The notes below the pieces were generated by a model. It saw nothing but the letters and a program-made list of their open reading frames with translations. It made no database searches and was not told the DNA's origin. A stretch of DNA of 35,446 nt from JAZDMK01 sp043800975. Lineage in GTDB: Bacteria; Bacteroidota; Bacteroidia; Bacteroidales; JAHJDW01. Positions within the stretch are counted from its first letter, which is position 1. Each line of letters opens with the position of its first letter. Shown here one piece after another: positions 25,006 to 32,930 of the stretch. The translations under genes and the position numbers were made by a program. Location of the stretch: positions 1-35,446 of the forward strand of contig JAZDMK010000190.1 of assembly GCA_043800975.1 (NCBI GenBank), given 5' to 3'.

Positions 25006-25404
25006 CTATTCCTGCAATGCAGAGGCAATCATCACTTCCATTTCGCGGGTGGCATCTTTCATCACTTCTTCCACCAGCCCGCCGATCATGGCTGCCATGT
25101 TTCCCGAATCCAGACGCGAAACATAGGTTTTGCCGTCTTCTTTTTCATACACCGAAATGCGACAGGGCATCAGCGAACTGTAGATGCGCTCATCACTTTT
25201 TTCAAGCAGCCGAACCGAATGCGAAGGATTGCAAAGCTCAATCACACTGACAGGCAAAACATCATAGCCCTTGTTTTTCAGGCTCTGCTGAAGGTTGTGT
25301 GTGGCAAGCACTTTCCAGCCTGCGGTTTCAATTACCTGCTGGGTTTTGGATAAAGTGGTCGGATAGTCCATAGGACTCGGTGTTTCGAGGAACATGTTTT
25401 TCAT
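25006..25404 (-). CDS. DUF302-domain protein
   Basis: A 132-residue cytoplasmic protein matching the DUF302 pattern: a helix around VIETAGWKVLATHNL, then VSVIELCNPSHS (Cys58), MPCRISVYEKEDGKTYVSRLD (broken here after EDG), and a final helix. DUF302 proteins have a small alpha/beta fold of unsettled biochemical role. It is single and divergent from the MsrB-MsrA gene. The two Cys residues might be redox-active (inference). Confidence 0.8.
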   Translation of the reverse strand: MKNMFLETPSPMDYPTTLSKTQQVIETAGWKVLATHNLQQSLKNKGYDVLPVSVIELCNPSHSVRLLEKSDERIYSSLMPCRISVYEKEDGKTYVSRLDSGNMAAMIGGLVEEVMKDATREMEVMIASALQE

Positions 25405-25421
25405 ATGATTTTTGTTTTCAT

Positions 25422-25455
25422 CAAATTTACAAAAATTAACACTGTTTTTTGCAAA
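25422..25455 (-). promoter_or_regulatory. Promoter of the DUF302 gene
   Basis: Minus-strand TTTG (25455-25452) and TAAATTTG (25429-25422) are 22 bp apart, at the long end of the accepted spacing. It lies in the divergent gap before the MsrB-MsrA gene. Confidence 0.45.
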
Positions 25456-25507
25456 AACATGAAATAAAACCTTAAATTGGTATCACAATACGTAAATAGA
25501 TTTTAAA

Positions 25508-26443
25508 ATGAAAAGATATTTAAACGTGGCTGCGGGATTTGGTATATTTGCCGCGATGTTGCTTTTCAGTCAGTGCAGCCATTCACAGGAGAACAAACCC
25601 ATGAAACAGAATAAACTCACACCCGAAGAAGAAAAGGTAATTATCAACAAAGGTACGGAACGTCCTTTTGCTGGTAAGTACTGGAACAGCTTTGAAGAAG
25701 GCACTTACACCTGCAAAAATTGCGGGGCTCCTTTGTACAAATCATCCGATAAATTCAAAAGCGAATGCGGCTGGCCCAGCTTCGATGATGAAATTTCCGG
25801 CGCTGTGAAGCGCGTCCCTGATGCGGATGGCAACCGCACCGAAATTGTATGTGACCAATGCGGAGGTCATTTAGGACATGTTTTTGAAGGAGAGCAACTG
25901 ACCGATAAAAACACACGTCATTGTGTGAATTCGATCTCAATGAATTTTATTCCTGTTTCCAAAAATGACACGGCTGTTGTTGCAGGCGGTTGTTTCTGGG
26001 GTGTTGAATACTATATGCAAAAAATGCCCGGCGTTATTTCATCCACCGTTGGATATACCGGTGGTAAAAAAGAAAAACCAACCTATGAAGAAGTATGCAG
26101 CCACAACACAGGGCATGCCGAAGCCGTTGAAATTGTTTTTGATCCTGCAAAAACTTCGTATGAAAATGTAATAAAAGCTTTTTTCGAGCTGCACGACTTT
26201 ACACAGATAAACCGCCAGGGCCCTGACATTGGTGAGCAGTATCGCAGTGAAATTTATTTTAAAAATGAAACACAAAAAGAGGCGGCAGAAAACCTGATTA
26301 AAATTTTGCAAGGCAAAGGATATAAAGTTGCTACAAAACTAACAAAGGCAAGCTACTTCTGGAGTGCGGAGGAATATCATCAGGATTATTACGATCACAA
26401 AGGTTCAACGCCCTATTGCCATAAACCGAAGAAGATTTTTTGA
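25508..26443 (+). CDS. MsrB-MsrA fusion lipoprotein
   Basis: A 311-residue methionine sulfoxide reductase fusion in the order B-A. It is exported as a lipoprotein (lipobox LFSQC, Cys23). The MsrB domain (about 37-148) has two zinc CxxC pairs (Cys69/72, 115/118) and catalytic Cys139 in RHCVNS. The MsrA domain (about 155-311) has the catalytic GGCFWG (Cys162), YRSEIYF and SAEEYHQDY, with a final Cys in PYCHKP that can resolve the disulfide. It reduces both R- and S-methionine sulfoxide in periplasmic or surface proteins. Its electron donor is not nearby. Confidence 0.93.
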   Translation: MKRYLNVAAGFGIFAAMLLFSQCSHSQENKPMKQNKLTPEEEKVIINKGTERPFAGKYWNSFEEGTYTCKNCGAPLYKSSDKFKSECGWPSFDDEISGAVKRVPDADGNRTEIVCDQCGGHLGHVFEGEQLTDKNTRHCVNSISMNFIPVSKNDTAVVAGGCFWGVEYYMQKMPGVISSTVGYTGGKKEKPTYEEVCSHNTGHAEAVEIVFDPAKTSYENVIKAFFELHDFTQINRQGPDIGEQYRSEIYFKNETQKEAAENLIKILQGKGYKVATKLTKASYFWSAEEYHQDYYDHKGSTPYCHKPKKIF

Positions 26444-26456
26444 AATTATAAAAATT

Positions 26457-26510
26457 CCCCTTCTGGATAGAAGGGGTGGACGCGTATGCGGACGGGGTAG
26501 TCGAAATACT
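26457..26510. repeat. Intergenic hairpin element
   Basis: A perfect CCCCTTCT/AGAAGGGG stem (26457-26464 with 26469-26476, loop GGAT) is followed by a GC-rich phrase with GGACGCG and GGACGGGG and by TCGAAATACTTTT. Dispersed intergenic elements of this form are common in Bacteroidota. It fills the gap between two convergent genes and may also end transcription, but has no proper T tract. Confidence 0.55.
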
Positions 26511-26519
26511 TTTAAAAAC

Positions 26520-27011
26520 TTATTCGAGTTTTTTAACTGTTCTTTCAAATTTCTCCTTGCCTTCAGGATCTAAATTAATTTCAATTATCTCTTGATTTAT
26601 TGTATAAAAAATCAGAAATCCTCCGATATTTTTTGTAATATCAATTTTAACATCATATGGAACATTGTTATTGGTAGACCATACACCGTCTTCAGCTAAT
26701 AACTTTCCCTTATAAATAATCTTAAAAGATTCCGGCCCGTAATCGTAACTGAACATGTTTTTAAGTTCACCATCAATTATTATAGTGTCAGACTTATTTT
26801 CTGTTTCCCAAACAATGTCAATATCCCGTTTATCGAAATTATTACATTTCAATTCAAACGTGTTCGTCTTATTGAGAAGCCTACCGAAAAAACCAATAAT
26901 ACCATTATCTTCTTTTTGATAATAACCTAGAAAGCGTAAAATTAATATTGTTAAAACCAATACAATTATTGAGGTGGTAATAATGATAAATGATCGACAC
27001 CTTTTTTTCAT
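26520..27011 (-). CDS. Membrane-anchored protein of unknown function
   Basis: A 163-residue protein with a basic start (MKKRCRS) and one membrane helix (about 8-26), then a soluble beta-rich domain outside the membrane (FELKCNNFDKRD, VWETENKSDTIIIDG). No motif was recognised. It is 27 bp downstream of the lipoprotein gene on the same strand and may be in one operon. The base composition is more A/T-rich than its neighbours. Confidence 0.6.
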   Translation of the reverse strand: MKKRCRSFIIITTSIIVLVLTILILRFLGYYQKEDNGIIGFFGRLLNKTNTFELKCNNFDKRDIDIVWETENKSDTIIIDGELKNMFSYDYGPESFKIIYKGKLLAEDGVWSTNNNVPYDVKIDITKNIGGFLIFYTINQEIIEINLDPEGKEKFERTVKKLE

Positions 27012-27038
27012 TTAAATGAGATCCAGACAAATACGAAA

Positions 27039-28001
27039 TCAATTCCCCCTTTTATAATCAGTTCCGGTTCCACTCGGATTCAATTGCTGTTGCTGCAGTT
27101 CAAGTAGTTTCTGATTTTGCCTTTCAACCTCACGCTGCTTCATTTCGTTGGTGGAATTATCGATGAAGCCTTTTATTTCTTCGCGGTTGGCATCCATGTT
27201 AAAGCGATCGGAATAGTTAATTCTGTTTTCGCCCATTTCATCCATTTCCTTCACATTCACGCGTACTTCGAAGTTTCCGGTACCAAAGGTTGTGTTGTCA
27301 ATCTGCGAACGTGGAATGACCGAAAACCAGGGCGTGGCGTAGCCTTCCAATTGCTTGGGGCCAAGTTCTTTTCGAAGAGGAATATTATACAATACAAGAT
27401 TCAGCGGGCCAATATTGGTGCTGTTAAACGATTTTTCACCATTAATCCAGTAAGAACTGATCAAAACATTCATGTCGAAATCAATTCTTTTATCTTTCAT
27501 TTTCATTTTTGCTTTCGCATAATTTACCTTTGCGCGTTCGGGCACCAGACGCAGGAAATAGCCATCACTGCTTTTTTCAATTCCGAAAGAAATTACAAAT
27601 GCTGTATCTCGTTTTTTCTTTGAAACCTGAATGGTACGGAATAAAGTAATCTTATCAATATTCACATTTGCTGTTGCGGAATTATCCATGTAAAATTTAT
27701 CATCGGAAGTAACAGCACTGTACGTAGCTGTATGTTTTTTATCTTCATTGACAATTGATTTTTCAATTTGGTTGTACCCGAGTTTGAACATATACGGAAG
27801 TACCATCAATGCAGCCAGTGAACGTCCGTTCGAATTGTCAGCTTGTGCAAGCACGCTTTGGACTGGCTTTTCGGGAACCCTTTTTTTGAAATGAGTAATC
27901 GACAAATGCACTTCTTCACCACTGCGACGGTAGGAATAACGATTAGCAATACAGGAAGAGAGAAGTGATAATACAACAAAAACAGGTAGTAATTTTTTCA
28001 T
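27039..28001 (-). CDS. Lipoprotein of unknown function
   Basis: A 320-residue lipoprotein with signal MKKLLPVFVVLSLLSSC (lipidation Cys17). The mature part has a basic segment, a hydrophobic patch (AALMVLPYMFKLGY, about 62-76), a beta-rich core (about 85-255) and a polar, Gln-rich C-terminal helix that could form a coiled coil (NEMKQREVERQNQKLLELQQ). The family was not recognised. An open frame reaches 28112, but ATG 28001 begins the signal peptide, and the promoter at 28082-28113 would lie inside the longer version. Confidence 0.7.
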   Translation of the reverse strand: MKKLLPVFVVLSLLSSCIANRYSYRRSGEEVHLSITHFKKRVPEKPVQSVLAQADNSNGRSLAALMVLPYMFKLGYNQIEKSIVNEDKKHTATYSAVTSDDKFYMDNSATANVNIDKITLFRTIQVSKKKRDTAFVISFGIEKSSDGYFLRLVPERAKVNYAKAKMKMKDKRIDFDMNVLISSYWINGEKSFNSTNIGPLNLVLYNIPLRKELGPKQLEGYATPWFSVIPRSQIDNTTFGTGNFEVRVNVKEMDEMGENRINYSDRFNMDANREEIKGFIDNSTNEMKQREVERQNQKLLELQQQQLNPSGTGTDYKRGN

Positions 28002-28081
28002 AGCCAAGAAATTTAACCCGGTGGTTATTAAAGAATCATGCCAGATTTTTAAACCGTCTGAACATGACGCATTTCCAAGAT

Positions 28082-28113
28082 CAAAAGTAAGCAAGAGTTT
28101 TGGACTGAGCAAA
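28082..28113 (-). promoter_or_regulatory. Promoter of the 27039-28001 lipoprotein gene
   Basis: Minus-strand TTTG (28113-28110) and TACTTTTG (28089-28082) are 20 bp apart, a good consensus pair. The leader is about 75 bases. Confidence 0.65.
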
Positions 28114-28157
28114 TATTAATTTTCAACGAAACACAGCGAAACACTTGGGTGGAATTG

Positions 28158-28165
28158 TATCTTTG
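28158..28165 (+). promoter_or_regulatory. -7 box of the S37-type peptidase gene
   Basis: TATCTTTG is a perfect -7 match 19 bp before ATG 28185, which has a purine-rich AGAGAGG directly in front. No TTG lies at the right distance upstream. Confidence 0.5.
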
Positions 28166-28184
28166 CAGCAAACATAAAGAGAGG

Positions 28185-29507
28185 ATGAAAAAGTTACTGA
28201 GAAATTTCATGCTGGCATTGCTGCTTTCTGTGCAGTTGCCTATGGTGGCCGGCCTATACACAAACCAAGCTTCGGCTCAAGGCGTAACCTTCGAAAAAAA
28301 GCTGAAAGCATTGCCCGGCGTGCTGGAAGTAAACAAGCTGAAATGTGATACATTCTATAAAGAGAAGTACCTAGTCCGCATGAAGCAATGGATCGATCCG
28401 AAAGACACGTTGGTGGGCTGGTTTTCGCAGCGGATCTGGGTAATGCATTTGGATTTGAATCGCCCCGTTGTTCTGACAACCGAAGGTTACATGGGAGATT
28501 ATGCAGGTCGTTCACGCTACATCGATGAGGTGGCAGAAATTGTGGGAGGCAACAACATTTTTGTGGAGCACCGTTACTTTGGTGAATCTACACCAAAGAA
28601 TCCCGAATGGAAATATTTGACGGCGGAAAATTCCGCCGCAGATCATCATCATGTGGTAGAAATTTTCAAAACCATTTACAAAAAGAAATGGATCAATACC
28701 GGCGTGAGTAAAGGCGGGCAAACCGCACTCATCCACCGCTATTTTTATCCCAAGGATGTGGACATATCGGTTTGCTATGTAGCACCCCTCAACTATGGAT
28801 TAGAGGACGGACGGCACGAGCCTTTTATCGACAATGTTGCTACAGCCGAAGACAGAAAGGCCGTGCGTGATTTTCAACTGCAGGTTTTAAAAAGAAGAAA
28901 AACATTGATGCCTTTGTTCAAAGAATTTTGTGATAAAAGCAACTACACATTTAACATTCCGCTCGAAGAAGTGTATGATTATTGCGTTTTGGAATATTCA
29001 TTTTCTTTCTGGCAGTGGGGATTTCCTGTATCGTCCGTTCCCGGCGTAAAAGCTAAGGACAATGAGCTGCTGGATCATTTGTTTGAAGTTTGTTCGCCGG
29101 ATTATTTTTCACACCAGGGAATCGGATCCACGCAGGCGTTTTTTGTGCAGGCTGCGCACGAGTTGGGTTATTACGGATACGACACAAAACCCTTTGAGAA
29201 ATATCTTGCGATTAAAAGTGCCAAAGGATATCTGAACAAAATCTTCATGCCCAAGGACTACAGTGTAAAGTTCGACAGCACACTTTCGCAGAACCTGAAA
29301 AAGTTTGTGGAAGAAAAGGACCTGAAGATGATGTTCATTTACGGCGAATACGATCCCTGGACTGCACCGGGCGTGACTTTCGAGAAGAAGCGCAACATGG
29401 TCAGGCATGTGTGCCCCGGCGGAAGCCACAACTCGCGTATCCGCACTTTCTCTGAAGAAGAACAAAAGAAGATCACCGGTAGGTTGAAGGTTTGGCTGGA
29501 GGATTAG
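28185..29507 (+). CDS. Exported S37-type (PS-10) serine aminopeptidase
   Basis: A 440-residue exported alpha/beta-hydrolase peptidase similar to the PS-10/S37 tripeptidyl aminopeptidase group. There is a signal peptide (1-32, ending ASAQ). The nucleophile elbow is TGVSKGGQTA (Ser175), and the Asp and His of the triad are probably in YGEYDPWTA and GGSHNSRI near the end. VEHRYFGES (127-135) is typical of the group. It is likely to cut short peptides from the N-terminus in the periplasm. An open frame extends to 28149, but that start lies before the -7 box. Single gene. Confidence 0.85.
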   Translation: MKKLLRNFMLALLLSVQLPMVAGLYTNQASAQGVTFEKKLKALPGVLEVNKLKCDTFYKEKYLVRMKQWIDPKDTLVGWFSQRIWVMHLDLNRPVVLTTEGYMGDYAGRSRYIDEVAEIVGGNNIFVEHRYFGESTPKNPEWKYLTAENSAADHHHVVEIFKTIYKKKWINTGVSKGGQTALIHRYFYPKDVDISVCYVAPLNYGLEDGRHEPFIDNVATAEDRKAVRDFQLQVLKRRKTLMPLFKEFCDKSNYTFNIPLEEVYDYCVLEYSFSFWQWGFPVSSVPGVKAKDNELLDHLFEVCSPDYFSHQGIGSTQAFFVQAAHELGYYGYDTKPFEKYLAIKSAKGYLNKIFMPKDYSVKFDSTLSQNLKKFVEEKDLKMMFIYGEYDPWTAPGVTFEKKRNMVRHVCPGGSHNSRIRTFSEEEQKKITGRLKVWLED

Positions 29508-29994
29508 GGAATAAAGAACAGGGAATAAAAAACAAGGAGCAAGGAGGTTGAAGTTTATTTAATCGCCTCCTCATAGTAATAAGTCTATTTATATTGGACC
29601 TTGCCTTCGCGCACTTCGCGTAATTTGTCTTTGCATCTTCGCGGTTAAAATAAACCGCAAAGGACTCTAAGCAGAGCAAAGAACGCAAAGTTCAAAATTC
29701 ATTACTGATTACTGACAAACTAATCACTGATAACTATTTCCGTCTCCCGTCCCTTTCCAATCATCTCAAGCCTTCCCATTCATTTCTTCTGACTCCTGAC
29801 TCCCGGCTTCTGACCTTTTGAAATCCGGCATCCCTGCCCGCGGGACAGGCGGGGGTCATCCGACATCCTTCTTTAAAAGTTATTCGTTATTTGTTAATCG
29901 TTATTAGTGAAAAACAACTTGTCAATATCGGGCATCCGTCATCGGTCATCCAGCAAAATATTCTTACCTTTACATCTTCAATCACACCCAAGCT
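29508..29994. other. Gene-free spacer of degenerate short repeats
   Basis: A 487-bp stretch without a convincing gene. It holds A/G-rich runs (GGGAATAAA, GGAGCAAGGAGG; 29506-29547), a palindromic element (29597-29697), several ACTGATTACTGA-like phrases (about 29700-29735), CTGACTCC repeats (29789-29815), a CCCGCGGG-centred GC island (about 29833-29856), and CATCC/CATCG repeats (about 29826-29952). I see no structural RNA. It looks like a sink for dispersed simple elements. Confidence 0.6.
29597..29697. repeat. Large imperfect palindromic element
   Basis: The centre GCGGTT/AACCGC (29641-29646 with 29653-29658, loop AAAATA) is perfect. Outward, the arms are degenerate complements: CTTCGCG and CTTTGC phrases on the left, GCAAAG and CGCAAAG phrases on the right. 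This resembles the dispersed CTTTGCG-type intergenic palindromes of Bacteroidota. Confidence 0.5.
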
Positions 29995-30414
29995 ATGGAG
30001 GTCATCAACATACCGTTCAATCAGACAATAGGAGTGAAGTACTCTGATAAAGAAGGATTCGTTTATATGCTTCATTATGATCAAAGCCTTACGAATCATC
30101 TGGGATCATTTCATGCAGCAGTATTATTTCATCTGGCAGAGGCCAGCAGCGGGGAATTCCTGACACGCACATTTCCGCAGTATGCCAGCATTACAGTTCC
30201 TTTGCTCAGGACTTCTTCCGGTAAATATAAAAAACCTACCATGCGCGATATCCATGCACGTTGCCGTTTGCGGGATAATAATGCAGATGCATTTTCAAAT
30301 GACCTTGACACAAAAGGACGGGGATTGATTGGCGTAACGGTTGATATCATTGATGAAGACAATGTGCTTGTGTTCACGGGTGAGTACGATTGGTTTGTCA
30401 GTAAATTACCTTGA
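29995..30414 (+). CDS. Hotdog-fold protein, thioesterase-like
   Basis: A 139-residue cytoplasmic protein with a probable hotdog fold of the DUF4442/PaaI-like group: the core helix NHLGSFHAAVLFHLAEASSG (34-53) is preceded and followed by strands (GFVYMLHYD, VTVDIIDEDNVLVFTGEYDWFV). The usual role is acyl-CoA thioester hydrolysis, but the catalytic Asp/Glu cannot be fixed by eye; Glu49 is a candidate. Its stop overlaps the PqiA-like gene start in TTGA. A TACCTTTA box at 29965-29972 is a near match to the -7 consensus. Confidence 0.65.
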   Translation: MEVINIPFNQTIGVKYSDKEGFVYMLHYDQSLTNHLGSFHAAVLFHLAEASSGEFLTRTFPQYASITVPLLRTSSGKYKKPTMRDIHARCRLRDNNADAFSNDLDTKGRGLIGVTVDIIDEDNVLVFTGEYDWFVSKLP

Positions 30415-31337
30415 GTAATAAAACACGCACATATCTGTTTGTTGCTGTTTCCACAATTTTCTTTGCGGTTGCATTGTATTTCAGTTTGAATTTACTGAAC
30501 GCCGGAAAGAGCTACAGAAGCGAGATGGAAGAATATGCCCGTGTGCTTACTTTTGAAAATCGTTTATTGAATATTGATGAGTGGGCCAATCCCGATGCAT
30601 CCTGGCCGGAGACAAGAGCGCGTGCAGAAAAACAACGGGAGGAAGCTGTAACTGCCCGTGGGCAAATGAATGAGGCTTCATTCATCTTTGTGCTGGGTTC
30701 GTTTTTATATCTGATCGCTTCGTTTTTTCTTTTTTTCAAAAAAGCAGATTTCTATAAATACTTTACACTTTCATTGATTATCGTGGCCTTGCTGTGTTTG
30801 TATGTCGGCATTTTCTGCCCGATGATCGAATTGTCGGCCTTAAAAAATGATTTGAAAATTCCGATTGAAATTAATGTTCCGCTCATCGATTACACGATTG
30901 ATATGAGTAAAACCTTTGATGGAAAAATGTATTTTTATTATCAAAATAAATCGGCAACCGACCTGATATCGCTGCTTTTCAGAAACAACAATTTCTTTGT
31001 TGGATTTTGTATTCTTTTATTCAGCGTAGTCATTCCATTTTTTAAAATGTCGGTATCCATTGCCGTTCTTTTTAAACCGGCTTTATTAAAAAAGAAGTTT
31101 CATTATTTCGTTGTGCACAAAATCGGAAAGTGGTCCATGGCCGATGTGTTTGTTGCTGCTTCCTTCCTGGCTTACCTCTCATTCAACAATATGAATACGG
31201 GCATTGAAACGCAGAGTGTGGTTTTGCCCGGGCTTTATTTCTTCCTTGCCTATTGCATTATTTCGCTTGTTTCTTCTCACCTGATTTCGGTTTTTCAAAA
31301 ACAGAATATGCAGGTTACCACGATTGAAAACAAATAA
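30411..31337 (+). CDS. PqiA-like membrane protein
   Basis: A 308-residue inner-membrane protein with about five hydrophobic segments (7-28, 92-108, 116-136, a pair between 193 and 223, and further ones near the end). The part from VGFCILLFSVVIPFFKM to GKWSMADVFVAASFLAYL matches the PqiA family, in which HKxGxWSMxDVF is typical. A charged region (35-85) replaces the zinc-ribbon start. The start is TTG at 30411, overlapping the previous stop (TTGA); no ATG precedes the first membrane helix. PqiA proteins act in lipid transport with MCE proteins, but no MCE gene lies here. Confidence 0.75.
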   Translation: MSNKTRTYLFVAVSTIFFAVALYFSLNLLNAGKSYRSEMEEYARVLTFENRLLNIDEWANPDASWPETRARAEKQREEAVTARGQMNEASFIFVLGSFLYLIASFFLFFKKADFYKYFTLSLIIVALLCLYVGIFCPMIELSALKNDLKIPIEINVPLIDYTIDMSKTFDGKMYFYYQNKSATDLISLLFRNNNFFVGFCILLFSVVIPFFKMSVSIAVLFKPALLKKKFHYFVVHKIGKWSMADVFVAASFLAYLSFNNMNTGIETQSVVLPGLYFFLAYCIISLVSSHLISVFQKQNMQVTTIENK

Positions 31338-31342
31338 GATTT

Positions 31343-31822
31343 ATGCAACTGGATGAATTTATTGAATCACTGCCTTCTGAAAAACAGATTGAGGTTGCTT
31401 TGCGCTTTGCCAGAATAGCTCTTGTTTCGTGGGATACGATGAAATCGGAAAAGGAAGTTAGTTATCACGATTCGATCGTGTTTCTACGACACAACTTTAA
31501 AAATAATTTTCTTCAACTTGTTTTGGATGCAGTAGAAAAGAATAACAAAGATGAAATTATAAATCTATACACTGATTTTGCAGAGCCTATAACTGCATTA
31601 CAGGACGACGATTTTACACTTTCCTACTCTGTTGAAAAAACATTTTATGGTTTTTACAATCTACTGAAGAGTTTGATAGATAAGGAAGACAGGACATTTG
31701 ATCAGGTGCCCGTTGTTGTTTCTGTCAATCAGTTTATCGATGCGATTGATCAGGACAAAATTATTCCGGATGATGAAATCAGAAAGATTTTAAATGAGTA
31801 CAAGAAGTTTAGTAAAGTGTAG
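31343..31822 (+). CDS. Small acidic helical protein, unknown
   Basis: A 159-residue, mostly helical, acidic cytoplasmic protein that begins MQLDEFIESLPSEKQIEVALRFARIAL. No family was recognised and no membrane segment is seen. It starts 5 bp after the PqiA-like stop, so it belongs to the hotdog-PqiA operon. Its layout recalls small immunity or partner proteins, but there is no toxin-like gene beside it, so this is not proposed as its function. The end is 18 bp from the convergent acyltransferase gene. Confidence 0.7.
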   Translation: MQLDEFIESLPSEKQIEVALRFARIALVSWDTMKSEKEVSYHDSIVFLRHNFKNNFLQLVLDAVEKNNKDEIINLYTDFAEPITALQDDDFTLSYSVEKTFYGFYNLLKSLIDKEDRTFDQVPVVVSVNQFIDAIDQDKIIPDDEIRKILNEYKKFSKV

Positions 31823-31840
31823 CGAAAACTTTTCTGGAAA

Positions 31841-32713
31841 TTAACCAATCACCCTTTTGTGTTTCCACCTTTTATGCGACCACATCCAGTTATCAGGATG
31901 CGCGCGAATGCATTCTTCCAGCTTACGAACATGCGCATTGGTGACTTCAAATTCTTTTGTGTCTTTGGGTTGATCGACGATAATAGAAAGCGTGCAATGA
32001 TAACGTCCGCGACGGATACGCTGCACATCAAAAAAAACAAGGGGCAGATTCATTTTCACCGCCATTTTTTCTGCACCCAGAAATACAGCCGTATCCTGAT
32101 TCAAAAAGGTTGTGTAATATTCAATTTCGTCTCGTGCCGGCGTTTGGTCGGATGCCAGCATGGTGATGGTAAGTTTCTTTGAATTTTTAACCAGCGCGCG
32201 TAATGTTTGTTTAAAAGGAATGGTGCGGTCCTGCGTAAAATGCCCACGCAGCTTGTGGTTCATATAATGCTCAAAGTAATCGCTGCTCAAAGGTTTCACA
32301 ACAGCATATACTTCGTGTTTCACATGCAGATCCAGATTCATGGCGAGCCATTCCCAGTTTCCGCAATGCGAGCAGATGCCGAAAGCACTGCGATTTTGAG
32401 CATGCAGCTGATCTAAAATTTCAAGATTTTCGTATTGAATGCGTTTGAGTAACTGACTGCGGCAGATGTGACGGTTCTTAATAATCTCCACGGCAACATC
32501 GCAAAGATTGCGGTAGAAGCGGCGGGCGATTTTACGTCGTTCTTTTTCACTTTTTTCAGGAAATGAATTTTTAAGATTTTCAGCTACTACTTTTCTTCTG
32601 TATCGAAACACCACATACACGAAAAACCACATAATATCGGAAAGCCTGTATAGCAGGAAGAAAGGCGTCCATGCTATAAACCAAAGTATTCCGCTAATGA
32701 TTCTGTTTCCCAT
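31841..32713 (-). CDS. LpxL/HtrB-family acyltransferase
   Basis: A 290-residue membrane-bound acyltransferase of the lipid A biosynthesis type (late acyl transfer onto the lipid A precursor, inner face of the inner membrane). There is an N-terminal membrane helix (about 5-35), the catalytic H-x4-E motif SHCGNWE (His116, Glu121), the DQTPARDEIEYYTTFL segment and the GAEKMAVKMNLPLV region. The length is typical. It may act on lipid A or on other envelope lipids such as ornithine lipids. Its promoter (32721-32752) leaves almost no leader. Confidence 0.85.
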   Translation of the reverse strand: MGNRIISGILWFIAWTPFFLLYRLSDIMWFFVYVVFRYRRKVVAENLKNSFPEKSEKERRKIARRFYRNLCDVAVEIIKNRHICRSQLLKRIQYENLEILDQLHAQNRSAFGICSHCGNWEWLAMNLDLHVKHEVYAVVKPLSSDYFEHYMNHKLRGHFTQDRTIPFKQTLRALVKNSKKLTITMLASDQTPARDEIEYYTTFLNQDTAVFLGAEKMAVKMNLPLVFFDVQRIRRGRYHCTLSIIVDQPKDTKEFEVTNAHVRKLEECIRAHPDNWMWSHKRWKHKRVIG

Positions 32714-32720
32714 TCGGGAG

Positions 32721-32752
32721 CAAAGGTAATAGAATCGGTGCGGGATTTCAAA
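32721..32752 (-). promoter_or_regulatory. Near-consensus promoter of the LpxL-like gene
   Basis: Minus-strand TTTG (32752-32749) and TACCTTTG (32728-32721) are 20 bp apart. The start of transcription would be about 2-4 bases before ATG 32713, so the mRNA would be nearly leaderless. Confidence 0.6.
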
Positions 32753-32846
32753 AAATATTTACGATTTACAATCGAAAATATTCAATTACTCAATTCATTC
32801 ACTCACTCTGTTCAGTTGCTGATTATTTCAAATAGAGGTTCGTGTT

Positions 32847-32906
32847 AAAAATGAAAGACTGCAGTGGTATGTTCTTCTGCTATCGCAGAGTAACAATACT
32901 GCAGTC
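32847..32906 (-). terminator. Long hairpin terminator of DUF2807 gene
   Basis: GACTGCAGT/ACTGCAGTC (32857-32865 with 32898-32906) forms a perfect 9-bp outer stem, with an inner TCTGC/GCAGA hairpin (32876-32880 with 32885-32889). On the minus strand it is followed by TTTCATTTTT. It begins 25 bp after the DUF2807 stop. Confidence 0.6.
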
Positions 32907-32930
32907 CGTTTACGAAAGATGTAAATTATA

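Noticed and set aside
27117..27623. Open frame of 168 codons on the plus strand
   Set aside because: It is antisense to the 27039-28001 lipoprotein gene, which has a signal peptide and its own promoter.
29508..29994. tRNA or structured RNA gene in the gene-free spacer
   Set aside because: No cloverleaf, CCA-type end or T-loop motif was seen; the pairing found is that of simple palindromic repeats.
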